NCBI GenBank assembly: GCA_038380795.1
Contig: CM076277.1
Span: 3,191,501-3,255,500 of the forward strand
Direction of reading: 5' to 3'
DNA length: 64,000 nt
DNA from: Pyrocephalus nanus
Lineage: Eukaryota > Chordata > Aves > Passeriformes > Tyrannidae
Every line of letters begins with the position of its first letter. Positions within the stretch are counted from its first letter, which is position 1. The position numbers and the translations under genes were made by a program. The notes under the pieces were generated by a model. The model ran no database searches. It was not told the origin of the DNA and saw nothing but the letters and a program-made list of their open reading frames with translations. This document shows, in pieces, positions 12,509 to 25,539 of this stretch.

Positions 12509-13684
12509 CAGGCTGCTCAAAGCCTTGAGAGGGGTTTCATGGTCCTTCTGCAGCAGGGAAGGATGCACTGTTAAAACCCTCCAGGGTTTAATGAGATGAC
12601 AGTCGAGTTCAGCTTTGCTATCTCATGAAATCACTGTGAAACCCAAGTTTCCAGAGACTGGGACCCTCTGCTCAGGTTCTCATGGTGCCCAAGTCAGACA
12701 CCTAAAAAAAAAAAAAATCAGATTTACTGGCTAATATGATTATCCTCCCATGCTTTCTCCAAAAGCATCTAGTGGGGGATAGTGATTTCCACCAACACTG
12801 CATTCCAATTTGGGAAGTCACATCAAGACTTCAGGCCCTCCAGTAAATATGTTTCATTTATATTTCAACCACATCTCTATAAAAGATACCTTTTTTTTTT
12901 TTCCCCCTCCACTTTCAATTTTTTCCTAACTGTTAAGATAAAGAATCCTCCTTGTTCTGAACCCACAGAGGGAGCAGCAGGAATTACACCAGTGCTACAT
13001 GGTACAACAGCCACAGACTCTGATTCGGTTGAACTCCTCCACATCAGTGAAGGTTTTCTTTATTTGAGTTGGTATTATACAGATTTAAGCATCCTGGAGA
13101 GATGAAAACACTTAATTTGTTACTGCCTGGCCATAATCTCTTGTTTCCCTCGGTTGCCCTGCAACCTGTCCCTCAGTGATCCCTTAATGCTCCACGTGCA
13201 GCATCTTCTCCACCTGCTAATTATAGGCTCCATTGTGCCAGATAATTCAGCCCCAGCAAGGCTGCAGGGTGGTTACGTCTCACCAGAGCGTGTTTCGCTG
13301 TTGACTACAAAAACAGAGGAATTAATCACCTCCTCTAGTCAGTAAGTGGGACCAGACACTTGTGTGCTCATTGGAAAGGAAAACAAGTTTGGTTCCTTTA
13401 AACAAAACATAATGAATCTCCCAGAGTGCAGGAAGCTCATAGTTTATATTTCTTGGAAAATAAGTGTATTAATATATTAAGGCTAAAAATATATATATAA
13501 ATCTTTGCAAGTCGGAGTGGAAACAACACACGACGTGGCTGGATCTGAAAGAGGCTGTGAGTGCTGACACAGACAAACCCCTCTGATCACATTTACCTCT
13601 GCTGCCTGCCAGGGCTGTTTTTTCAGTCTGTGTGGAGATATTTATGGCAGGCAGCACAGAAACCATCATTTTGGTACATCATTC

Positions 13685-13753
13685 CCATCCATCCATCCAT
13701 CCATCCATCCATCCATCCATCCATCCATCCATCCATCCATCCATCCATCCATC
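13685..13753. repeat. (ATCC)n microsatellite
   Basis: About seventeen uninterrupted CATC tetranucleotides. The perfection suggests high mutability and probable length polymorphism. Frames with runs of HPSI or GWMD across it are artefacts. Confidence 0.97.
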
Positions 13754-14001
13754 TCTTGGGTCTCAGAGCAGCCTGGGACATGTCCAAGAATCCCTGCCTG
13801 CCCCTGACAGTCTCCAGACCCAGCATGACACCTGAGTGTATTTAATTATTTTCCTCTGAACTCAGAAATGAGGTTCCCTGTGTCCCTCCTGGGGAGTTTC
13901 TGCTCTCCCACCACTGCTAAGTCAGTCCCATCAGCCAGCAAAGAGGGCAGCATCAATCACACTCCTCTGCCCTTCTCTGAGGCTCCCAGCCAGGATTTCC
14001 A

Positions 14002-14039
14002 ATGATTTTGAGGGATAAGGATGATTTTGGGGGATAAGG
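14002..14039. repeat. 19-bp tandem duplication
   Basis: ATGATTTTGAGGGATAAGG is followed immediately by ATGATTTTGGGGGATAAGG, differing at one base. Confidence 0.8.
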
Positions 14040-14809
14040 ACAAGGGCAGAGGGTCTCTCAATTCAGACCACCCACGCCAAACATCCCATAATTTTATCAG
14101 CAGCTTAAACTCCTGCTTGTGTCACATTTTTAGCTTTGCCTCTCCAAGCACAACAGTCCCAAAGGAGCCTATAAAAAGGGACAGGCACAAAATCATCAGC
14201 ACAAGCAGCTGCTCTGCAGAAGAGCCCTGGGCTGGCAAATGCTGCACCATTCCTAAGAGAGACTTGGAAAGCAAACCTGCAAATTGGGACAACTTAAGCC
14301 TTATGACAGGGTGAGGGGAATGGTGACAACAAAACAGACCCAGAGGATGTGTAAGAGATCCTGATGGTCCCCAACAACATCCTGAGCTTTCCCTCAGCCA
14401 CTGAGGGTTGTGGGAGAACCAGCTGCTCAGGGGTGTTGATGCTTTCCAAGGTTTCTTCTCAGAGCTCTCTACAAAGAAAATGTAAAGCTTTGAACCCACC
14501 TCAACTTGAGTTTCAACCCATTTCAATAAAGGTGTGTTTTCGTCGCAACTTCCACTGCCGCGGATGCTCTCAACCGAAATTTCACTTAAATACAGCTGTT
14601 CTGTGAGGAACTAACTTAAGCCTAAATTATTATAAGGCTGATCTCAACTGTGTGAAGAGTTCCATACTAAGCTGTGTTTTGGTTTAACCAAAATTGAGCT
14701 TTAGATGTGGGTGACACCGTACACAGACCCGATGCTGCTCAGGGCCGTGACAAGACTATGCCCACGACTCGTTTTTCAAGACAGAAATAATGAACAGCAA
14801 ACCAACAGA

Positions 14810-15000
14810 AGTATTTAACCGGGTCTCCTGTTGCTCAATATCTTTATTAATGATCTGAAAAGTAGGCTGCAATGTGAAACAAAGTTTGCAGATGAAAAGA
14901 ACATTATTTAGGTTAATTACCACTGACGAAGTCTTGGGAATATCAGAGCCACCTAACCAAGCAGAAGGGAACATCAGAGCAAGAGAAACCCTGTGCTGAC
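14810..15000 (+). mobile_element. Ancient CR1-like reverse-transcriptase remnant
   Basis: The plus strand around 14826-14905 translates as LLNIFINDLKSRLQCETKFADE, interrupted soon after. It matches the L-NIFINDL...FADD stretch of CR1-type reverse transcriptase. The catalytic FADD motif has decayed to FADE. No long frame remains, so this is a dead fossil. Its right end is unclear and may extend to about 15200. Confidence 0.6.
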
Positions 15001-16354
15001 AAATCCAGAACAGTCCGTGCAGGAAGGAGGGGTTTGAAATCCTTCTAGACTTCAGCAGGGGTTAAATTAACTGAGCATTAAGTGGTAAGAGCTACTATCA
15101 TGTCAGCTGCTCCATGCAAACCTCCACTGAAAGCACAGCAATATCAAAATGATAGACAGAGTGCAAAAATAACAGGTCAGAAAAGAACACAGAAAATCCT
15201 GTAATGCTGTTATCCAAACTGTCAGCACACACTTGCTTCAGGTGCTGAATTCAGTTCCACTCCCCCCTCCTTCTCAGCAGAGAGAGATGGGAAAACAAGG
15301 GAAGAAAGATGGGAAACCAAAGCCCTGGGGCAAGAGAGGACATTTGAAACACAGAGGTATTTCACGGGAGAAAAAAGGAAAAGGCCTTGTTTTGTCAAAC
15401 ACGGAGGTGGCAGAGACCTGATGACAGCATACAGAACCATTAATTTTGGCAAATCATTCAGTGCAAGGATGTCAGTCCCCAGCACAGCTCCTGTGCTCCC
15501 TGGGAAAGCACAGCAGCAGGAGCTGGTGGGACCCCCAGTGCGCTGTGAAAAACTGCTCTAATCTCACCCAAGATGGGCTCATTTAGAGGCTGCTGAAGCC
15601 CCCAAATGTAAAATACAGATGATCACGCTCATCTGTGGCACAGCAGTGAGACACTTCATTCCCACATGCCCACTGGAAGGAGATCCCCCCTGCAAACAAA
15701 CCCCTGTCCTGCCACTTCAGCCTCGAATCTCCAAATAACCAGTTTTGTAACACAGATGCAGCTCCCACTTCGGGGCTGGGTCAGAGCCACAATTCATAGT
15801 GAAACAAATCAGGGCTCTGATCACTGAAAGCAGGATTTCACAGCACGCCAGGCTACAAAAATACTTATATATCTTGAAGCAGAAGACAATACTTATAGGA
15901 AAACAAAAGGGGACAAATTCATGTCTGGCTTTAGATTTATATGTATGAGAAGTTTCGCTCCCCCCAGCTAAACAACCAGAAAACCCCCACGATGTTTTCA
16001 AGACAGTTTCATTTCAGAGCACTAAAATCACATTCTGAGCCAGGAAGCGTGAGAAACTCTTAAGAACCATAAAACCATCCCTGCTTCGGGTTGTTCTAGG
16101 GGCTTTGTTTCCACAGCGGTTTCCTGAGCTTCAAGGAGGCAAAGCTCTTTCTTCTCACCAAGTGATGGTGCACCTCAACTGCCTCACTCAGGGGAGCAAA
16201 GCCTGGACAGCAGGGAGGGGAGAAAATCCAGGAGCACAGCGAGGAGACATGAAATCCCACCATGAGGTCCAGCCTCCTGGTGGCTCAGCACCATCTGCTT
16301 CCCCCGTCCCTCGTGCGGTGACAGAAAATGGAGCAGCACACGGTTATATCCCAG

Positions 16355-16465
16355 GATCCCAGACTGCTCTGGGCTGGAAGGGACCTTAAAGACCACTCAC
16401 TGCAACCCTCCTGCCAACATTCCCCTGGAAGGGACACCTCCCACTAGCCCAGGTTGCTCAGTGGT
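16355..16465 (-). mobile_element. CR1 LINE 3' tail fragment
   Basis: GGGCTGGAAGGGACCTTAAAG followed by CTGCAACCCTCCTGCC and CACTAGCCCAGGTTGCTC is the reverse complement of a CR1 3' end. It lies just left of another CR1 fragment in the opposite orientation. Confidence 0.78.
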
Positions 16466-16494
16466 CCTTGGGGAGCAGAGAGCTGCTGGGTCAA

Positions 16495-16795
16495 GGTGCT
16501 TTCCAGTGCCTCAAGGGGCTCCAAGAGAGCTGCAGAGGGACTCTGGACAGGAGCCTGGGGTGGCAGGGATTGCTTTCCACTGCCAGAGGGATATTGGGAA
16601 GGAATTCTTCCCTGTGAGGGTGGGCAGGCCCTGGCACAGGTTGCCCAGAGAAGCTGTGGCTGCCCCATACCTGGAAGTGTCCAAGGCCAGGTTGGAGCAA
16701 CCTGGGCTAGTGGAAGGTGTCCCTGCCCATGGCAGGGGCATGGAACAAGATGAGCTTTGAAGTCCCTTCCAACCCAAACCATCCTAGGATTTCCC
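16495..16795 (+). mobile_element. CR1 LINE 3' fragment
   Basis: Blocks in order: CCAGTGCCTCAAGGGGCTCC, GATATTGGGAAGGAATTCTTC, GGCACAGGTTGCCCAGAGAAG, CTAGTGGAAGGTGTCCCTGCC and CCCTTCCAACCCAAACCATCC. It ends in a degraded ATCCTAGGATTT tail. With the minus-strand fragment to its left it forms an inverted pair. Confidence 0.9.
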
Positions 16796-19224
16796 CAAAC
16801 TTCCAAAAGCTCTTCCAACATCACTCCAACACCTTGCACCAAACCAACCCATCTCAGGGGGCTTCATGCACGTGACTCCAGCAAAAACAAGGGGCAGGAG
16901 GAAGCGAGGGGAATGACACAGTTCCACAGAGCAGAGGCTGCTCACTGGCTGCTGGATGCAGATGATTGCAAACTGCAGGCAAACCCTTCCCTTGCATCCA
17001 CTGCTGCTGTCAGAGCAGGCTCCTGCCAGCTCTGGGTCCAACTTCACACTAAGCAGCAACCCAAGTATTTTTAACAGACTCTTCTGTTTGAAGATTAAAT
17101 TTGCAAAACCAACAAAAACAGCGGCAACTGTAAAAAAAAAACAAAACAACAAAGCACCAACACCCCAAGGAAGCAGCCTGGAGCTCAGAGACTGCTCAGC
17201 TCCACAGCAGGTGAAAGCAAAGCCTGTGTTTCCAAAAAAACCAAACCAACCTCCTGTCATTCAAATGGTATTTGAAAGTGAATGAGATGCCAACCAATCA
17301 ACTCCCCGGCAGGATTCAAAGAACAGCACATCCAAACCTCAGGGCTGTGGCCAAGAATGTATTTGCAATGCAGGAACACTACAGCAGCAGCAGCAGAAGC
17401 CGTTTGCAGGAGTAAATGAGGTTATTTTGGCAGCAGAGCGGATGTAGCAAACAAGCCACTTTAACTGAATATGGTAAACAGAGATGGAGTGATTATAGGA
17501 AGAATGAATGTAATCAGGTTCCGAGTTGCTCTGAATTGCCTCAACTGACCACAATATCTGATAAAACCAATGGAAAAAGTTCTGGTTTCCTCTTGCATAT
17601 AATTGATTATCTCACTGAGATCTACTGGTTTATACACACACACACACTCACAGCCCTCCGAAATTCAGTTACTTGGCGATGCTGCCAGAAATAACCCAGA
17701 GCAGGAGCAGTTAGATGGTATTTATTTTTGTCTGGGGTCATGGACTCCAGAAGTGAGAAAGGATGCAAAGCCCTCTCCCAAAATAAGCACCTGGGTAGCT
17801 GAGATGTAACTGCTCTGATCCAATGCTCAGACAACACTTGCTTCTAAGATAGGGAGGGAATAATCCCTGGAGGGGGGGGAACACGTTGTGTGCCATTAAT
17901 CAGATCTACTTCGGGGGTCTCCTCTTTGACAAAGAAATGCTGGCTTTGATTTATAAAAAAAAAAAAAAAATGGAAAAATGTCATTGGAATTTCCCCAGTG
18001 CCATGAGTGCTGCACAGAAGGGAACAGCCCTGGTGCATTCCTGTGTCGGAGACTGACGAGCAGTGATTTGGGATGGAGGGGATGGAGAGGGGAGAGGAGC
18101 AATGGGCCATGCCCTTTCCTGCCTGTTAGGTTTCTCTCACACAGCTGCCTCGGGGCAAAGGAGTTTTGCACAGACCAGCTTGGATCCTTGCAACATCCCT
18201 TGCTTGTGCCACAAGTTATTACAGAGCAAAAAGCAAACAAAACCAAGCGAAACAAAACCCAAGGGGACCTGCAAGCTCTGCTCACTGTGGCGACAGTGAA
18301 TGCTGCAACCAAAACGTGCCAAAAAGCCTGTCAGGCAGGGGATGGCCGGGCTTGGCGGGGTGCTGGGAAGCACGGGGAGCTCTCCTGTCGACAGCGGGAA
18401 GGAGCCAAACATCCACAAACAAGTTTCCCATCTGAAATTAATTTACTTACTGAAACAGCACTCAGCAAAACCTGTGATTAATATTTTCCTCCCCAGGCTC
18501 CCAACATGACAAAACAATAATTAATGAAATATGAAACTGAACCCGAGTTACAGTAAGTGTAAAAATATTATTGTTCCTTTCATCTTCCCTTCTCTTTATC
18601 CCTCCCAGCAGTGGGAGACACCGAGCCCCGTGCCGGCAGCGTGGGATGTGCTCACTGCCTGCCCTGCTTCCCAGGACACTCCTCTGCACCAGCAGGAACA
18701 GGGGGCTGGTTTTTGGCCCCTGTCCCTGCTTACCTGGCACCCTGCTCGACAGAGGAAATCCAGCTGGGAGCTCAGAAGGAAGGTGATGGTGTAGGGGAGG
18801 CTGCAGGCACGATGGGGAGTGAGCCTGTAGTTTATGGCAGTGCCCATCCCTGTGGGATAGTGATTAAATAAAACAAGAGGAGGGCAGCTGGGGGAATCAA
18901 TCCTAAATACCGTGTGCTGTGTTATTTTGCCCAATGTTTTCAATACCCACCTTCCTTTAATCTATTCCCATTTGTGGTGCATCAGTCCCTGGCCATGCTC
19001 AGGTCTCACGCTGCCTTCATCCCCAAAGCACTCACGGGCAAGCAGCCGACTGGGGTTTCTAAGGGACTGCTCACAGCTGGAATAAACCAGCAGAAGAGGC
19101 TTTTAAATAACAGCTTCAGCAGCACAAAAACTGCTCTCTGGAAAGCTGAGAGAGCACACGCTGGGAGAGAGTGCCAGGCCCGGGAGGAGGTGGTGGCAAG
19201 GTGCCCACGGCCACTCCTGCCACC

Positions 19225-19430
19225 ATGGATGGCAAGGCTGGGACTCCTTCCATCAAAACCATGTCCTTCCCAAGGCAGGGACACCTTCCACTAAAGCTGG
19301 TTGCTCCAAGCCCCAACCAACCTGGCCTTGAGCACTTCCAGGAATGGGGCAGCCACAGCTTCTCTGGGCAACCTGTGCCAGGGCCTCACAATACTCTGAG
19401 TAAAGAACTTCCTTATATCTAATCTAAATC
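19225..19430 (-). mobile_element. CR1 LINE 3' fragment
   Basis: The plus strand shows the reverse complement of the CR1 3' region: GGGACACCTTCCACTAAAGC, GGCCTTGAGCACTTCCAGG, GCAGCCACAGCTTCTCTGGG, CAACCTGTGCCAGGGCCTC, then TATCTAATCTAAATCCCCCC. The terminal tail repeat is not preserved. Confidence 0.88.
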
Positions 19431-21771
19431 CCCCCTCTTTTAAATCTAAATATTTAAATATAATGTAATCTAAATATAAGGTCACCTTGAATCCTGTTTG
19501 CAGAGCAAATGTTTAAATAAAGCAATTCCTCAAGTCTTCCTCAGATTTTCATTTTTTTCTGCCTCTCTAAAGCACAAATGGATTGCATTACCACAGCTAG
19601 AAAACATTCTAAGCGAGGCTGACCAGAGCCAAAATGTTGTGTACATTACATATATCTATACACACATGCAAATTCACACACCCACTTAGTGTTATTTACT
19701 TATATATTTATATTCACTTATATATATATATCTATAACACCATAGCCCCACAGCTATAACCAAGTAAGTGTTTGAGCCCCCAGTCTCAATCTGTTCCCCT
19801 CCTGCTGTACCAACCCAGCTGGCACAGGGTCAGCAATCCTGGAGCCCTGGGGCCAGGTGGGTGCATGGGCAGCCTCCTGCACCCCAAAACAGCCCCACTG
19901 CCCCCCACTCCTCACAGCCACAGGCACCCAAATGTAAAACCACAACCCCAGCTCGCAGGCAGCTCCAAAAAACGGGGAAAAGGTAACTATTATGGAAAAT
20001 AAATAAGATTTTGTAAGAGCCTTCCAGCTCCTCTCTTTTTCTCCCCTTGTAGTCAACATGGTCTGGGACAAGCACAACCCATATTTGAGTCACACAATCA
20101 TCTGCTGGTGCACGTTGTGCTGCGTGAGGGCTGCCAGAGGCAGGGGACATGTCACTGTGACACCTCGTGCTTTCACTAATGACTCCAAGATCAATGGCAC
20201 GGAAGATGAAGAAGAAAGTGATTTAATTTTCAGATCAACAGATTACACAAGTACACAAAGTATTCCCTGTCAAATAAACGTGTTACCTTGATTCCTCCCA
20301 TCCTCCAGCTGAGGTAGGTAGGAAAATGCTATTGCATTGCCCATTTTTCATTCTTTCACTCCCTCTGATACCCTGGATATGGGAAAGGCTCCACCAGACC
20401 TCTATTTTTATGAAGAAAAAACCACAGAGCTGATGGAATATTTCCCTTGCTATTAGGGCACTTTGGATGCACTGATAATGAATTGCCCAGATTTGCAAAT
20501 CACTTGGAAGAGGAGCACAAAGAAAGAGGGAGACTAAAAACTTTAAAAAAAAAAGCCCAAATCCCATAGCAACTAAATCTTGACATGTGGGTCACAGAGG
20601 GCACAAGGACCAAACCTAATAAACAGATGGACAGAGGATAAAAGTGGAACTAGGGCAAGACTACAGTGGAGAGCCCAGGAGAAGAGCTGGGTGATGAGCT
20701 GGAGGCAGGGCCTTACTCCCAGTCCTTTTTGGGATCTTTGGCACCATTCCAACTCACCTGTGGCCACAGGATGGGGAGGAGTGAGGTGAGGAACACAGTT
20801 TCCCACCACCCTGAGCTTCTCAGCACCCAACCCTTCCAGTCAGCTCCGACTTCTACTCAGCACTGGGTCAGGAGAATTTTCAAGCTTGGTAATTAAAGCC
20901 TACTTAAAAAACTTTCCTCCATCCTCAAGAGCCTCATGATTTACTGTAGCTCCTACCTGAACTCATACTTATGTCTTATATTTCCAGACATTATGTAATG
21001 AGGTTTCTGTGGTCCACAGAGCTTTCTCACCAATCTTCTGCTGATGCAGCCAACAGCAGTGACCGTACACACAAACATTTAGAGAAAAGTTTTCTGTATT
21101 TTATGCTAGATACTCCAAAAACTGTCATATCACACACACACACAAAAATCCCCACCCCAATTTATCTTATTGAATGGCAAGCCGAGGTTAGAAAGATCCA
21201 AACACAACAGGTTGATGTTCTGGTGGCCCCCAACTGTGTGAACTGTGTTGGCGTCATTTCTCATACTACTAATCACTAAACCTGACGAAGAAGTTATGGC
21301 AGATCACACCAAACCCCAGGAAGGTGATGGGTTACCCAAAGAGTTCTGTGCCTCTTGAAGGTCACAAGGAGCTGGGAAGAAGCATTTCACAGCTAGACCT
21401 CTACAGCAGCACAGTGTGGGCTCACAAGGAAGAGCAGAAACTCATCTATTCCATCTCTAGGTACACCTGCTTTTTCTAAGAGAGCACCTAATATTTGAGA
21501 AAAGCATGTAAAACTCAAAACTTTCCTTGAGTCTCCAAGGTGACAAAAGAGGAGACTGCAGACACAGAAATAAGGGGTGACAATTGAAGGTATGTGCTCA
21601 TACAAAAGGGTGGAATCCCATTTGGCCAACCTCCCATGCACACTGAACACTTTGTTCCCATGGACTTCTTCATGGCACCTTGTAAATAAACAGGGCTCTG
21701 GCATATGGAGACAACTGGGCTGATTTGGTCATGCTAAAATTGCACTGAACTTTCTGCATCTATACCAAGTC

Positions 21772-21930
21772 ATAGAATCATCACAGAAAGGTTTGGGTTG
21801 GAAGGGACCTTAAAGATCATCTCATTTCAGCCCCACCCTCGCCATGGGCAGTGACACCTTCCACCAGCCCAGGCTGCTCTGAGCCCTGTCCAGCCTGGCC
21901 TTGAACACCCTCAGGGGTGCAACCAGCACC
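21772..21930 (-). mobile_element. CR1 LINE 3' tail
   Basis: CATAGAATCATCACAGAAAGG starts the reverse-complement CR1 tail, followed by TTTGGGTTGGAAGGGACCTT, a GCCATGGGCAGTGACACC block, and GCCTGGCCTTGAACACCC. It is a short, 5'-truncated copy in TOX2 sense orientation. Confidence 0.88.
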
Positions 21931-22164
21931 AACATCCTTGAGGATGTCCCACTGTGCCAAAGTGACTGCTCTCCAGTGCTCCCTTTCCAACTCAGTACAG
22001 TAGCTGTTGCTATAACTTTCTTTTACTCATGTACTTGTCAAAATAAAGTCCTTCACACATCTCTCTGCTGGAGCAATAACCAAGCCAAGAGCTATCTGGT
22101 GAAAAAAACAACGTGGTGTCTGTGCCACCCCAGCCATGATGGCTCTAACCAGTATGGCTGGTGT

Positions 22165-22285
22165 CAGGTGATAAATCAGATGCCCTTTAACTCCCCAGCT
22201 GAGCTCTGCACACACAACAGGACTGGAAGCACAAGCTACAACCAATATTTTTACTGACAGGTGATAAATCACATGCCCTTTAACT
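22165..22285. repeat. 28-bp direct repeat pair, 93-bp spacing
   Basis: CAGGTGATAAATCAGATGCC followed by CTTTAACT at 22165-22192 recurs at 22258-22285 with one change (G to C). The start-to-start distance is 93 bp and the intervening DNA is not repeated further. Confidence 0.85.
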
Positions 22286-22373
22286 TGTGTGCACCAGTTG
22301 CAAATTTAGTTAATTAGAAATTCATGCTGACTTCTTTCCCTGTATTATTTCCTGCGTGATTTACATGAGCTGC

Positions 22374-22475
22374 TGTTGTTTGACTGCTTGCTGGGATTAA
22401 GGCTCTTGGAAGCCAAGCGAGCCCGAATGCACAGAGCACCACGACCTCTAGTGCTTTGCAGTCTGGAGAAATTAT
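22374..22475 (+). repeat. Dispersed about 100-bp repeat, copy 1
   Basis: The segment from TGTTGTTTGACTGCTTGC through GGGATTAAGGCTCTTGGAAG to CTCTAGTGCTTTGCAGTC recurs at 25408-25502 with a few substitutions and a short indel. It is not part of CR1 or of any repeat I can name. Confidence 0.8.
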
Positions 22476-24019
22476 AAGTAGCAGGAATGAAGAAAAACCA
22501 AAATGTTTTATGGACATATGATGGGAACGTGGGTCCTTGCCAGCACAATCAACTGGTAGAGCTTGCACATGTAAACCCTGTTCTACCACTGGGAGCCTTC
22601 CTCGAAAATACAAAAAAAGAGCAGAAAACTCTTTCTCAAGCCTGCAGAAATACAGCTTCACATTGCAAATAGATATAAAAAGCTCTTTTCTAGCTGCTTT
22701 GGGAAGTTTTTGCTCACCCTTGGGCAGCCTCAGCCTATCAGAGCACCACAGTGACACCCGGCAATCTCCCAAGGCTCTCCCATGGGATTGGAGAAGGATT
22801 TCTCATCGTGCCCCTCTGCTTCCTCCGGTGCTGGGAGCTGGTGAGGGAGGTGGCCACTCGCTCCAGTCACCCTGCTTTACAAAGTCCACACCAGAACTTG
22901 TCATTCTCCTCATTCTGGCAAATTATACCAACTCTCATTTCCAACTATTTTGTCCCTGTTTTTCTATGGACACTTTTGTGCTATCGATAGCATTTTCAGC
23001 TCTGCTACAAAAGGGCATTTGTTAAAATATTCCACGACTGCAGAAGACTCATAACAGATTCAGAAACCCAGTGATAATCATAATAATTTTTTAGCACTTG
23101 TCTGCCAGACAGAATTATCAGCAAAAGCGGGGCCCTGTTATCTGCAGGAGTGGAATATGATACATTCTCCCCCCTCCCCCCCCACATAAACTTCAATTAT
23201 TAATGATGGAAATTTTTTCCTGCCTATTCTTCCCTTGGTGGGAAAAATAGCCATTACTGACATTTGCTGATTTAAATCTAATCCTCCTCATCTGCATGTA
23301 GACGAGGCTCTGTTTGATTCTGCCTATTGATCCAGCCAGGAAAAGGTACTCTATAACTTAATCTGATGTCAAACGGTGATGTGTCCTGTAGGAAATCGGT
23401 GCTGTAGATCTCCCTGCTATAAATATGTCACCAGAATTAACTGCAAGCACTAATAGGTCACTCAATGAGCTCTGCAGTGCACACAGGGCACCGTGAGGCT
23501 GCTGTCTTGGTTCTTGTGATTGATGACACCAAAAATTAGCCAGAACAGAGGGTTGTCAGCCAGCCCGGGGACAAGGGACTTGCTGACACGCTTTGTTCTC
23601 TGCATGCACTGGGTCCCATCCCAGCCCTGTCACTTCTGAAGCATTTAACACACTTTACATTTAAAAAAAAAAAAAAAATTCCTACTGCAAGCATCAAACA
23701 ATAGAAAACAAGCAGGATCTCTTCCATCTCTTCCTTCCTGAAGTTTGTCCTGCTGCACTTACTGCCTTCAGTGAGCAGAGTCAAGAGAGAAATCCTGGAC
23801 TCTTGTTGCAGGCAAAAACCCCCACGGAGGATGGAAAGCAGGCTCTGCCTGCACAGGGATTGCATCAGGTCCTGGAAATGTGGCCCCCTCTGCCCTGGAG
23901 ATCAAAGTGATCTCACTTTGCTCATTCTGAGCTGGTTTCTGCATATCACACTCCAACCAAAACAGCTCACCTCAGGAAAAAGCCTTTGCTGTTTATCTGT
24001 GTCTCTTCATGGCAGTTCA

Positions 24020-24305
24020 TCACAGAATCATGGAATAGTTTGGGTTGGAAGAGACCTTAAAGCCCATGCCATTCCACCTCCTGCCATGGGCAGGGACACT
24101 TCCCACTAGCCCAGGTTGCTCCAAGCCCCCTCCAGCCTGGCCTTGGACACTTCCAGGGATGGGGCAGCCACAGCTTCTCTGGGCAACCTGTGCCTCCCCA
24201 CCCTCACAGGGAGGCTTTTCTTCTTAAAATCTGATCTAACCTTGCCTTCTTTTGGTTTAAATCCATTCCCCCCTGCCCTGTCACTACCCTGTTCCACCCA
24301 TCATC
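24020..24305 (-). mobile_element. CR1 LINE 3' fragment
   Basis: CACAGAATCATGGAATAGTTT, TTGGGTTGGAAGAGACCTTA, CCATGGGCAGGGACACTTCC, GGCCTTGGACACTTCCAGG and GCAACCTGTGCCTCCCCACC give the full reverse-complement order of a CR1 3' region. It ends near the CCCTGTCACTACCCTG block. Confidence 0.92.
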
Positions 24306-25407
24306 TTTCTTTCTTAACACAGGTTCACACCCTGCAGGCCTTTGGATAAGGGGTTACAACCCCCCCCCCCTCAGGTATCCTCAATGCTCTCTAACCCTGG
24401 TTGGTTGAGCCCCACTGACCATTGCTGTTGGGTTGCTCATCATGGCCAAGAAGGCCAATCTGGCCTTCCCCTGGTGAAACCACCATGGGATGCTGGGGCC
24501 CCCAAGGATGGACACATGAGCCCCTCAGCACTCACGATGGAGAAAATGAAACAAGAGTCAACTTCTGGGTGATAGCTCAGGTCTTGCCCTCACTGGCACC
24601 CTGAAAAGCAGCAGGTTTTGTTCCCAAAATGTTTGTGATTCTCATGGGGTGGGGGGCAGGACCGCCCTAGCAAAGGCAAAGGGATGGTAGCACTGGGGCA
24701 CTCGACTCACACACAGCGCTGCCAGTGCAACACTGATTTCCTTTACACATGGATGGGCCTCACACATGAATAAAGCCCTGGAAAAGCATCTGACCCAGCC
24801 CTGATCAACTGCCACCCCCTGTGCATGCAGAGCAGCCTGGAATGCTCTCCCCATCCAGGCACAGCTTTGTTCTCTGGCCAAGAGGCAACTCAGACAAAAT
24901 TGTCATTATCTGCCCATGGCCAAGACAGTACCACTTGGTGCATCACCAACGATGTAAGCCTGTCCTCCAAAGGCATACAAGATCCCATATGTCCCTGGAG
25001 GAGTCAGGAGTCTCATCCACCTCCAGTTATCTTAAAAAAACCTCAAAACCAACCAGAAAACCTCATAGAGTCCACAGGACTGTCAAGTCCAAAGCCAGTG
25101 CGATGCTTCCAGCCTTCCTGGATGAGTAGGGCTCCTTCTCAGGGTTGTTTTTATGGCTATAAATTATTTATGCTGTATGTCTGCAGAATGGTGATGCTGA
25201 ATGAGTCCCCCCACCCAGCCGAGGGCAAAGCTGTCTTCAGACAGGAGGACCTTTCAGGTCTTTTTCAGCTCATGAGCTGGGGCCTCCTCAGGAAAAGCAA
25301 ACAAACCCAAAACAGATTCAAGAAATATTGGAGGACAAAATTTGTTCAGAAAAACCTGACCTGAAACAGTCAGATGGAGCAGTGAGCAAAGCAGAACTTG
25401 AATTTGT

Positions 25408-25502
25408 TGTTGTTTGAATGCTTGCTGGGATTAAGGCTCTTGGAAGCCAAGTGAGCATGAAGCACAGAGCACCTCTAGTGCTTTGCAGTTTGGAGACATT
25501 AT
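25408..25502 (+). repeat. Dispersed about 100-bp repeat, copy 2
   Basis: This is the second copy of the element at 22374-22475, in the same orientation and about 3 kb away. Shared cores are GCTTGCTGGGATTAAGGCTC, TTGGAAGCCAAG and CCTCTAGTGCTTTGCAGT. It ends 38 bp before a CR1 fragment. Confidence 0.8.
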
Positions 25503-25539
25503 CAGACTCGAATTTAATGAAATCTCACCATTATTATAG

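Larger units (their letters stand above)
9896..13684. other. Intronic stretch without recognised gene
   Basis: Contains the 27-bp minisatellite and a short duplication near 12.48 kb. Poly(A) and poly(T) runs occur near 12705 and 12890. I see nothing else. Confidence 0.6.
13754..19224. other. Intronic stretch between repeats
   Basis: Besides the CR1 pieces at 14.8 and 16.4-16.8 kb and the duplication at 14.0 kb, this is unremarkable intronic sequence. A short CA run lies at about 17632-17646 and an A run at about 17956. No exon signal with coding support was recognised. Confidence 0.55.
19431..24019. other. Intronic stretch between repeats
   Basis: AT-rich and TA-rich around 19430-19740. The direct-repeat pair and copy 1 of the dispersed repeat lie at 22.2-22.5 kb. 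A C-rich run lies at about 23165-23183 and an A run at about 23665. The segment 23280-23470 is repeat-free and could be conserved non-coding DNA. Confidence 0.5.

Noticed and set aside
13561..13845. Frames with repeated HPSI or GWMD peptides
   Set aside because: Translation of the (ATCC)n microsatellite.
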